In this document: piece by piece, positions 1-5,735 of the stretch
Position numbering within the stretch: the first letter of the stretch is position 1
Layout of the letters: each line of letters begins with the position of its first letter
Made by a program: the position numbers and the translations under genes
Assembly: GCA_025800305.1 (NCBI GenBank)
Contig: JAOXRY010000304.1
Span: 1 to 9,788, forward strand
Direction of reading: 5' to 3'
From: Campylobacterales bacterium
Lineage (GTDB): Bacteria > Campylobacterota > Campylobacteria > Campylobacterales > SZUA-545
Length of the DNA: 9,788 nucleotides
The notes under the pieces: generated by a model
The model's input: the letters and a program-made list of their open reading frames with translations, nothing else
What the model was told of the DNA's origin: nothing
The model's database searches: none

Positions 1-176
1 CAGAAGTTGTCTATAAACTTCATAAACCTAAAAAGGCTATGGCAGGTAAAGATAATTGGCTTGTATATGATGTTGTGATTCTTGGTGTGAGTATTATAAA
101 GACAGATAAAGCACAGTTTAGAGAGGTTTTAAAGTCTCAAACAATAGAACAACTCATGGAAAAACTAAAACAATAG
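1..176 (+). CDS. mlaC: MlaC/Ttg2D-family periplasmic phospholipid-binding protein, C-terminal part
   Basis: Only the last 57 codons are present (in frame from base 3, stop TAG at 174-176); the start lies left of the window. The readable part contains a W-x-VYDV-x-I-x-GVS core followed by I-K-T-x-x-x-QF and a leucine-rich last helix ending in MEKLKQ. This matches the conserved C-terminal signature of the MlaC/Ttg2D (toluene tolerance protein 2) family, soluble periplasmic proteins that carry phospholipid between the outer and inner membranes. The RND gene begins at the base right after the stop, so the two are almost certainly cotranscribed and translationally coupled. This suggests the protein hands lipid to, or receives it from, that membrane protein rather than a MlaFEDB ABC complex; that partnership is inferred from position. 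HpnM of the hopanoid system belongs to the same family and is an alternative name. The family call is fairly secure for so short a piece. Confidence 0.72.
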   Translation, partial: EVVYKLHKPKKAMAGKDNWLVYDVVILGVSIIKTDKAQFREVLKSQTIEQLMEKLKQ

Positions 177-2651
177 ATGTTAAAAAAACTCTATACAGAC
201 ATAATTTTTCCAAATCCAAAGAAGGTCTTAATTGGCTTTTTTGTGATTTTGTCTGTATTAGGGTATTTTGCTACAAAGCTTGAAATTGATGCAAGTGCTG
301 AGACACTTCTTTTAGAAAACGATACAGATCTAGAATTTTCAAGAACTGTTGCAAAAAGATATGCAACCAGTGATTTTTTAATTGTTACTTTTAAACCTAA
401 TGACTATCTTTTATCTGAGAGATCTTTAAAAAAGATAAAAGAGTTAAGTAATGAGTTTGAAAAACTAGAGTTGGTTACTTCTGTAACTTCAATTTTAAAT
501 ATTCCACTTTTACAAAGTCCTCCAAAACCTGTCAAAGAGCTTTTAGCTGATATTCCTAGTTTGGAAAAAGGCGGAGTCGATAAAAAATTAGCAGAAAAAG
601 AGCTACTTTCTAGCCCTCTTTATGTTGAGAACCTTGTTAGTAAAGACTTTAAAACAACATCACTTCTTGTTAACCTAAAAGATGATGTAGAGTATAGAAG
701 ACTTCTTGATAAAAGAGATAGCTATAGAAAAAAAGAGCTAACAAAAGAAGAACAGTTAGAATTTGAAAAAGTAGAAGCTCAGTTTAAAGCCTATAGAGAT
801 CTAGCAAGAGAGAAAAACCACCAAAATATTGTAAAAGTAAGAAAAATTATTAAAAAATATCAACAGTATGGAAAGCTTCATCTTGGTGGTGTAACTATGA
901 TTGCTGATGATATGGTTGAGTTTGTAAAATCAGATCTTAGCACTTTTGGTGTGGCTGTTTTTCTTCTTCTTTTTCTAGTGCTTGGATTACTTTTTAGAGA
1001 GTTGAGATGGGTTGTTATACCAGTTTCTATTGCAACATTTGGAATCATTGCTACAAGTGGACTTTTTGGAATGTTTAGTTGGGAAATTACTGTGGTCTCT
1101 TCAAATTTCATATCTCTACTTTTAATTATGGCAATGTCTTTGATTATCCACTTAAGTGTCAAGTATCGAGAAGTTCTTTATAAGTATCCTGAAAACTCTC
1201 AACAAGAGTTAGTTCTTGAAACAGTTTTAACAATGGCAAAACCTTCATTTTTTGTTGTAATTACAACTATTGCAGGATTTAGCTCATTAGTTCTTAGTAA
1301 TATTTTGCCAATTATCAATTTTGGGTGGATGATGAGCCTTGGAATTGTTATCGCTCTTTTGATCTCTTTTATCGTCTTTCCTTCAATTATGATTCTTCTT
1401 CCAAAAACAAAAGGGGTAGATTCTAGTGAGTCTAGTTCAAAGTTTACAACATTTTTAGCAGAGTTTTCGTATAGAAATAAATATTTAGTCCTTGGAGTTA
1501 CAGGAGTTGCTCTTCTTTTTGCACTAAGTGGAGCTAGTAAATTATTAGTTGAAAATAGTTTTATTGATTATTTTAAAAAAGATACGGATATTTACAAGGG
1601 AATGACTGTTATAGATCAAAACTTGGGAGGAACAACACCTCTTGATGTTATTTTAACCTTCAAAGAGGATGAGGTTGTTGAAGTTGGTGTTGCTGATGAT
1701 TCTTTTGAGGATGATTTAGACGATTTTGATGATGAGTATGAAACAGAAGAAAGCCCAGAGACTTATTGGTTTACTGAGGCTAAAATGGAAAAAATAAAAG
1801 AGGTTCATGATTATTTAGAATCAATACCTGCTGTTGGAAAAGTTCTCTCTTTGGCAACAATGGGAGAAGTTGGAAAAGCTTTGAATGATGGTAAGCCAAT
1901 TGATAGTTTTGCTTTAGCTCTTTTATATCAAGAACTACCAGCTGAATATAGAAGTATTATTCTAGATCCTTATCTTGATATTGAAAATGATCAAGTAAGA
2001 CTAAATATGAGAATTATTGACTCAATGAAAGATCTAAGAAGAAATGAGTTAATTACAAAAATCAACAAAGATCTTCAAGAAATTTTAAATCCAAAATATG
2101 AAGAGTTTAGGCTTTCCAATATGATGATTCTTTATAACAATATGCTTAATTCTTTATTTGATTCCCAAATTAGAACAATTGGTTTGGTTATAACTCTTTT
2201 ATTTATTATGTTCTTAGTTCTATTTAGATCTTTAAAAATTGCACTTGTAGCTATTGTTGTGAATATTGTTCCTGTATCAGTTATCTTTGGAGTAATGGGA
2301 TGGTTTGGTATGCCTCTTGATATGATGACAATTACCATAGCTGCTATTAGTATTGGTATCGCTGTGGATAATACCATTCACTATATCCATAGGTTTAAAG
2401 TTGAATTTGCCAAAACAGGAGACTATGTCCAGTCCATGTACAATGGACACAAAAGTATCGGAACCGCGATGTTTTATACCTCTTTAACAATTATGATTGG
2501 TTTTTCTGTTTTAATGCTTTCATCTTTTATTCCAACAATTTATTTTGGACTTTTAACTGTTATTGCTATGCTTATGGCGATTGTGGCAGATTTAATGTTG
2601 CTTCCTGTACTTTTAATTGTATTCAAACCTTTAGGAAGAAAAAATGACTAA
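177..2651 (+). CDS. RND/MMPL-superfamily transporter (COG1033-like), probable lipid transporter partner of MlaC-like protein
   Basis: An 824-residue inner-membrane protein with the duplicated RND plan. TM1 is at about 17-33, then a periplasmic domain at about 35-250 and TM2-TM6 between about 254 and 408. The second half repeats this: TM7 at about 436-452, periplasmic domain to about 660, TM8-TM12 at about 666-816. The second half carries the proton-relay type motif SIGIAVDNTIHYIHRF (725-740, with D731). The matching place in the first half (about 317-331, MAMSLIIHLSVKYRE) has no acidic residue. An acidic stretch rich in Asp and Glu lies at about 497-527 in the second periplasmic domain. The start ATG follows the MlaC-like stop with no gap; no strong Shine-Dalgarno is visible, so translation probably depends on coupling. 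The family is well supported. Substrate is unknown; phospholipid or another envelope lipid is inferred from the neighbour and from HpnM/HpnN-type pairs. Confidence 0.88.
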   Translation: MLKKLYTDIIFPNPKKVLIGFFVILSVLGYFATKLEIDASAETLLLENDTDLEFSRTVAKRYATSDFLIVTFKPNDYLLSERSLKKIKELSNEFEKLELVTSVTSILNIPLLQSPPKPVKELLADIPSLEKGGVDKKLAEKELLSSPLYVENLVSKDFKTTSLLVNLKDDVEYRRLLDKRDSYRKKELTKEEQLEFEKVEAQFKAYRDLAREKNHQNIVKVRKIIKKYQQYGKLHLGGVTMIADDMVEFVKSDLSTFGVAVFLLLFLVLGLLFRELRWVVIPVSIATFGIIATSGLFGMFSWEITVVSSNFISLLLIMAMSLIIHLSVKYREVLYKYPENSQQELVLETVLTMAKPSFFVVITTIAGFSSLVLSNILPIINFGWMMSLGIVIALLISFIVFPSIMILLPKTKGVDSSESSSKFTTFLAEFSYRNKYLVLGVTGVALLFALSGASKLLVENSFIDYFKKDTDIYKGMTVIDQNLGGTTPLDVILTFKEDEVVEVGVADDSFEDDLDDFDDEYETEESPETYWFTEAKMEKIKEVHDYLESIPAVGKVLSLATMGEVGKALNDGKPIDSFALALLYQELPAEYRSIILDPYLDIENDQVRLNMRIIDSMKDLRRNELITKINKDLQEILNPKYEEFRLSNMMILYNNMLNSLFDSQIRTIGLVITLLFIMFLVLFRSLKIALVAIVVNIVPVSVIFGVMGWFGMPLDMMTITIAAISIGIAVDNTIHYIHRFKVEFAKTGDYVQSMYNGHKSIGTAMFYTSLTIMIGFSVLMLSSFIPTIYFGLLTVIAMLMAIVADLMLLPVLLIVFKPLGRKND

Positions 2652-3930
2652 TCAACAATTAATGGAACAAGATCTAAAGTATATTTTTCATCCGTGTACA
2701 CAGATGAAAGATCATGAAAACATACCTCTTATCCCAATTAAAAAAGGAAAAGGAGCATATATTGAAGATTTTGATGGAAATAGGTTTCTTGATTGTGTAA
2801 GTAGCTGGTGGGTTAATATTTTTGGTCATAGTAATGACTATGTTAATTCAAAAATAAAAGAACAACTAGAAGATCTAGAACACGTGATTTTTGCTGGATT
2901 TACCCATAAGCCAGCGATAGATCTTTCAAAAAGATTGGTAGAAATGACACCAAAGCCACTTGAAAAGATCTTCTTTGCTGACAATGGATCTAGTGCTATT
3001 GAGATCTCCTTAAAAATGGCTTTTCAGTATTTTAAAAATAAAGGAGAGAGTAGACCTTTATTTGTATCTTTAGAGAATAGTTATCATGGTGAGACAATGG
3101 GAGCATTGGCTGTTAGTGATACTGGGCTTTATAAAGATATCTATAAAGATATTCTTATTAAAACAGTCCAAGCAAAAACACCATCTTTACACAGTGAAGA
3201 GGAAGCTTTAGCAGATATGGAGAGGGTTTTAAAAGAGAATCAAGGAAAAGTCTCTTCTGTAGTTATTGAGCCATTAATCCAGTGTGCAGGTTCTATGAGA
3301 ATGTATCAACCAAGCTATATTACAAAACTTAGAGATCTATGTGATAAGTATGGTGTGTTTTTAATTGCTGATGAAATTGCTGTTGGTTTTGGAAGAACAG
3401 GGACAATGTTTGCGGTGGAACAAGCAGGAATTAGTCCTGATTTTCTGTGTTTATCAAAAGGGATCACAGGAGGCTATATGCCTCTTTCTGTTGTAATGTT
3501 TACAGAAGAGATCTATAAAGCTTTTTATTGTGACTATAACGAAGGAAAATCTTTTTTAGATTCCCACTCTTACACAGGAAATACTCTAGCTTGTGCAACA
3601 GCAAATGCTGTTCTTGATATTTTTGAAAATGAGAATATTATCGAAGAGAATAAGAAGAAGATAGATCTAATAGCAAAAGAGACAGAGAAGTTTAAAGATC
3701 TAGATAATGTTTTAGAAGTAAGACAAAGAGGGATGGTTTGTGCTATTGAGCTTAAAGGATATAGTGTAGAAGAGAGAGTAGGGCTGAAAGTTTTTCAATC
3801 TGCTTTAAAAGAGGGGGTTTATATTAGACCTTTAGGTCATGTGATCTATTTTATGCCACCGTATATTTTCAGTGAAGAAGAGTTAAAAAGAATGATAGAT
3901 ACTACTTACAGTGTTGTAAGTAGTCTTTAG
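2644..3930 (+). CDS. bioA: Adenosylmethionine-8-amino-7-oxononanoate aminotransferase (BioA)
   Basis: A 428-residue class III PLP-dependent aminotransferase of normal family length, cytoplasmic, making 7,8-diaminopelargonic acid from 8-amino-7-oxononanoate (KAPA) in biotin synthesis. Visible markers are the N-terminal IFHPCTQMKDHE block (14-25), the BioA-typical SSWWVNIFGH segment (53-62, paired tryptophans 55-56), the NGSSAIE phosphate-cup region (114-120), SYHGET (146-151), the cofactor Asp in ADEIAVGFGRTG (D243) and the Schiff-base lysine in SKGITGGYMPL (K272). The ATG overlaps the RND gene by 8 bp and AGGAAG lies just upstream inside that gene, so it is coupled to it although the functions are unrelated. 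Compared with E. coli BioA as I remember it, the Tyr of HPYT is Cys18 and the Asp of YHGD is Glu150. The last codons (3901-3924) also form a hairpin, and the tail is repeated at 4260-4311. The TAG stop overlaps the stop of the convergent higA gene. Confidence 0.95.
   Translation: MTNQQLMEQDLKYIFHPCTQMKDHENIPLIPIKKGKGAYIEDFDGNRFLDCVSSWWVNIFGHSNDYVNSKIKEQLEDLEHVIFAGFTHKPAIDLSKRLVEMTPKPLEKIFFADNGSSAIEISLKMAFQYFKNKGESRPLFVSLENSYHGETMGALAVSDTGLYKDIYKDILIKTVQAKTPSLHSEEEALADMERVLKENQGKVSSVVIEPLIQCAGSMRMYQPSYITKLRDLCDKYGVFLIADEIAVGFGRTGTMFAVEQAGISPDFLCLSKGITGGYMPLSVVMFTEEIYKAFYCDYNEGKSFLDSHSYTGNTLACATANAVLDIFENENIIEENKKKIDLIAKETEKFKDLDNVLEVRQRGMVCAIELKGYSVEERVGLKVFQSALKEGVYIRPLGHVIYFMPPYIFSEEELKRMIDTTYSVVSSL
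3873..3924 (+). repeat. Direct repeat of bioA 3' end, copy 1 (within intact bioA)
   Basis: This 52-base stretch encodes the last residues of BioA (EEELKRMIDTTY then SVVSS) and recurs at 4260-4311 with only two mismatches, adjacent to each other in the hairpin loop. Weaker in-frame similarity extends a few codons upstream (FSEEE here, FTEEE in copy 2). The copies are in the same orientation, 387 bases apart, and flank higA plus a fragment resembling the end of higB. Confidence 0.95.
3901..3924. terminator. Hairpin inside the last bioA codons, likely bidirectional terminator
   Basis: ACTACTTACA (3901-3910) and TGTAAGTAGT (3915-3924) form a perfect 10-bp stem with a 4-base loop. On the plus strand it is followed by CTTTAG, a poor U-tract. 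On the minus strand the transcript leaving higA meets the stem just after its stop and then runs into CATTCTTTTTAAC, so it is a better terminator for higA. The stem consists of bioA codons, so protein and RNA structure share the same bases. Confidence 0.6.
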
Positions 3931-4217
3931 GCAGGAATAGCAAATTTTTCCACGCTTTCCAAATCAAAATTTTTTTCAGCGTAATAAAGATCATAATTGT
4001 CTTGCATTAATAACCAGCTTTGAGGTGTTCTACCAATTGTTTTTGATAGCCTTAAAGCCATTTCAGGAGAGACACTACTCTTTCCTCTGACAACTCTACT
4101 AAAAGTCGATGGAGAGACTTTCAGTTTATCAGCAATTTCTCTTATTCCTATTTTGTAAGGATCTAAATATACTTCTTTAATAAATTCTCCAGGGTGTGGT
4201 GGGTTAAACATTTTCAT
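3927..4217 (-). CDS. higA: HigA-family antitoxin / XRE helix-turn-helix regulator without a complete HigB
   Basis: A 96-residue protein of normal HigA/VapI size. It opens with the family signature NPPHPGEFIKE (5-15), followed by an XRE helix-turn-helix at about 24-63, with the recognition helix in VSPSTFSRVVRGKSSVSPEMA. HigA proteins bind the HigB mRNA-cleaving toxin and repress their own operon. Here the toxin gene that should lie immediately upstream is reduced to about 12 codons (4217-4255). The remnant keeps AAGAGG, a good Shine-Dalgarno about 9 bases before the ATG, and the TAATG stop/start overlap typical of higBA. The gene therefore looks intact and translatable but orphaned. A promoter would have to lie in the fused remnant region (TAAAAT at 4253-4258, minus strand, is a weak candidate) or come from read-through past the 4283-4316 hairpin. 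It is convergent with bioA and their stops overlap by 4 bases. A remaining role as an anti-toxin or repressor elsewhere is possible but unproven. Confidence 0.88.
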   Translation of the reverse strand: MKMFNPPHPGEFIKEVYLDPYKIGIREIADKLKVSPSTFSRVVRGKSSVSPEMALRLSKTIGRTPQSWLLMQDNYDLYYAEKNFDLESVEKFAIPA

Positions 4218-4255
4218 TAGTGATAATCCTCTTGCGCAACATTGATTTTTTGATT
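4217..4255 (-). pseudogene. higB: 3' remnant of a higB-like toxin gene
   Basis: Twelve codons in frame directly before higA read NQKINVAQEDYH and then stop. From memory, HigB/RelE-type toxins commonly end in a hydrophobic-acidic stretch closing with DYH, and their stop overlaps the higA start exactly as here (TAATG). Immediately upstream the frame meets a TAA and the sequence becomes the reverse complement of a bioA tail, so the rest of the toxin gene is absent. The identification rests on 12 residues plus context. Confidence 0.55.
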
Positions 4256-4259
4256 TTAC

Positions 4260-4311
4260 TGAAGAAGAGTTAAAAAGAATGATAGATACTACTTACAAGG
4301 TTGTAAGTAGT
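4260..4311 (+). repeat. Direct repeat of bioA 3' end, copy 2
   Basis: Second copy of the 52-base repeat found at 3873-3924, with 50 of 52 positions identical. The differences are GT versus AG in the hairpin loop. Confidence 0.95.
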
Positions 4312-4316
4312 ATCTA
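4283..4316. terminator. 15-bp perfect hairpin between bioA remnant and lipoprotein gene
   Basis: TAGATACTACTTACA (4283-4297) pairs with TGTAAGTAGTATCTA (4302-4316) around an AGGT loop. On the minus strand it lies just beyond the lipoprotein stop and is followed by TCATTCTTTTTAAC, which fits an intrinsic terminator. Its stem is five base pairs longer than the matching hairpin in the intact bioA gene, supporting the view that this is the ancestral shared terminator. Confidence 0.75.
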
Positions 4317-4321
4317 ATCTG

Positions 4322-5542
4322 TTAATACTGTACGTAGTTTAACGTACCATCGCTAGAGTTTGCACCTGTTTCTCCAATTACAACAGTATCATCATCTGCA
4401 CCTAGTGAATAACCAAATTTATTACTTGCATCTGGGTTTTCAGAAAAGATTTTTTCCTGTGAACCGTTGATATCTGATGCTGTTAGATTGAAACGATACA
4501 TTGCTCCCGCTTGGGAACCTTTTTCACCATCTTTCGAAGCTCCAACATAGAGATAATTACCGCTAATTGCCACACTTTGTCCAAACTCATCAGAAGCATT
4601 ATCATCTGAAGCAGTTAGTTTAATTTGAGAAGCATTAATATCAGTGGCATTAAGTTTAAATAGATATGTAGCACCGGCACTGCTGTTAATTCCACTAGCA
4701 CCAACTACTGCATAGTTGTCTTTTATAAATACATCTTTACCAAACTGGTCAGTTCCATTACCATCCATAGCAGTAAGTTTAACTTGAGAGGCATTAATAT
4801 CAGTAGCATTAAGTTCGAATAGATAAGCTGCACCTTGAACTTTACTAGGTGTATGTCCTTTTGCACCAACAATTGAAAAATTACCGTCTATTGATGTGCT
4901 AGATCCAAAATATGCTTTTATCAGAGGATATTTTGCTGTAAGTTTAATTTGAGAAGCGTTGATATCCGTAGCATTGAGCTCAAAAAGATAAGCACTTCCT
5001 GCATAGCTACCACCATCATCATTCCCTGAAGCTCCAACAAGTGCGTAGTTGTCATCTATATCAAGTCCTTTACCGCTATTTCCTCCAAAAAAATCCTGAT
5101 GTGCTGGATCTTCTGCTGTTAGTTTAGTTTGGGAACTATTGATATCAGTAGCATTTAACTCATAAAGAAAAACAGCACCAGGTAGAACACCACCTGTACC
5201 GTAGTTTCTTGCTCCTACTATTGCGTAAGTACTGTTAATAGCTACCTGAGTACCAAATTGAGTGCTACTACTAGTATCACTTGTTAATTTTACTTCTGAT
5301 GATTCCACATCAGTTGCATCTAATTTAAAAAGAGAAGCAGCCTCTCCACTTAACATACCTCCAATGATGTAATCTCCACTTACATCAACTGAATAACCAA
5401 GTAGTCTGTTTGATGCTACAATACTACTATTTAGCTCTTGTATACTTGTAGTAGTCGATACACCACTTGAACTGTCTGAATCACTACACCCTGTTAATAC
5501 TAATAGTGATGAAACTATTGAACCCAAAATTAATTTTCTCAT
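4322..5542 (-). CDS. Lipoprotein with seven FG-GAP-like repeats (predicted seven-bladed beta-propeller)
   Basis: A 406-residue protein beginning MRKLILGSIVSSLLVLTGC, a lipoprotein signal peptide with lipobox LTGC, so Cys19 would be lipidated. A low-complexity Ser/Asp linker follows (20-28). The rest consists of about seven repeats of 48-60 residues. Each begins with FG or LG followed by a hydrophobic strand (about 48, 96, 152, 212, 267, 320, 376), continues with a Y-x-x-VGA strand, and ends in a strand like AYLFELNATDINASQIKLTA. The last repeat lacks that final strand, while the N-terminal IQELNSSIVASN (34-45) could supply it, closing the propeller. FG-GAP repeats occur in integrin-like and adhesin-like surface proteins; ligand and role here are unknown. 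ATG start with GAGGGG about 8 bases upstream. It stands alone, with its own promoter region and a terminator on each side. Confidence 0.85.
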   Translation of the reverse strand: MRKLILGSIVSSLLVLTGCSDSDSSSGVSTTTSIQELNSSIVASNRLLGYSVDVSGDYIIGGMLSGEAASLFKLDATDVESSEVKLTSDTSSSTQFGTQVAINSTYAIVGARNYGTGGVLPGAVFLYELNATDINSSQTKLTAEDPAHQDFFGGNSGKGLDIDDNYALVGASGNDDGGSYAGSAYLFELNATDINASQIKLTAKYPLIKAYFGSSTSIDGNFSIVGAKGHTPSKVQGAAYLFELNATDINASQVKLTAMDGNGTDQFGKDVFIKDNYAVVGASGINSSAGATYLFKLNATDINASQIKLTASDDNASDEFGQSVAISGNYLYVGASKDGEKGSQAGAMYRFNLTASDINGSQEKIFSENPDASNKFGYSLGADDDTVVIGETGANSSDGTLNYVQY

Positions 5543-5705
5543 TAATTACCCCTCAATTTTTTAGTGGGGTATTGTACAAATTTAAAATAATAAAGTGGTG
5601 ATATTAATAAAAAAAATTTAAAAATATTTTTCTTTGTGGATATATACTCTAGTTTTATCACTAAATAGTCAATTTAGACTGGAGATTTTTAAAAAAGTGG
5701 AAGGT
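5543..5705. other. A+T-rich intergenic region upstream of the lipoprotein gene
   Basis: This non-coding stretch lies between the infC terminator and the lipoprotein start. It holds a long A/T tract at about 5608-5632 that could act as an upstream promoter element, a TTGACT on the minus strand at 5667-5672 without a well-spaced -10, and the Shine-Dalgarno GAGGGG of the lipoprotein. No ORF or RNA gene is recognised. Confidence 0.5.
5571..5576 (-). promoter_or_regulatory. Candidate -10 element for the lipoprotein gene
   Basis: TACAAT on the minus strand, 29 bases upstream of the ATG and preceded by A/T-rich sequence. No clear -35 box is present, which is usual for Campylobacterota sigma-70 promoters. 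The predicted transcript would start near 5564, just upstream of the Shine-Dalgarno. Confidence 0.35.
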
Positions 5706-5734
5706 TAATTAGATGGGAATTTCCCATCTAATTA
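5706..5734 (-). terminator. Rho-independent-type terminator after infC
   Basis: A nearly perfect palindrome begins one base beyond the infC stop. TAATTAGATGGGAA and TTCCCATCTAATTA can pair over 14 bp, with the centre opening as a small loop. On the minus strand it is followed, about 9 bases later, by a run of six T. Its position argues that the thrS-infC transcript ends here. Confidence 0.7.
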
Positions 5735-5735
5735 T

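Larger units (their letters stand above)
4255..4317 (+). pseudogene. bioA: Orphan 3' fragment of a second bioA allele
   Basis: Read rightward in the bioA frame this gives FTEEELKRMIDTTYKVVSSI and a TAA stop at 4315-4317. The intact gene ends FSEEELKRMIDTTYSVVSSL. The fragment differs by three substitutions, all plausible for a functional BioA C-terminus, so it looks like the end of a different allele rather than a decayed copy. Upstream of about 4255 the similarity to bioA ends and higB-like sequence begins. It lies 4 bases from the convergent lipoprotein stop, which suggests it is the original bioA end at this locus. Confidence 0.8.

Noticed and set aside
878..1162. Open minus-strand frame of 94 codons opposite the RND gene
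   Set aside because: It lies wholly inside a strongly supported gene, has no recognisable domain and has the composition expected of an antisense shadow.
2132..2377. Open minus-strand frame of 81 codons opposite the RND membrane segments
   Set aside because: Antisense shadow of hydrophobic codons; no ribosome site or family match.
3927..4320. Insertion sequence or miniature transposon carrying higA
   Set aside because: The flanking copies are direct and encode a bioA end, with no terminal inverted repeats and no transposase, so a target-site or IS explanation does not fit.
4454..5320. Regularly spaced repeats in the lipoprotein gene, as a CRISPR-like array
   Set aside because: The period is about 145-180 bases, copies are imperfect, and all lie in frame within a repeat protein; they are blade-coding repeats.
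5549..5569. CCCCTC / GTGGGG inverted repeat over the lipoprotein ribosome site, as an RNA switch
   Set aside because: The stem is short with a mismatch, and the most likely transcription start (about 5564) falls inside it, so the structure would not form in the mRNA.
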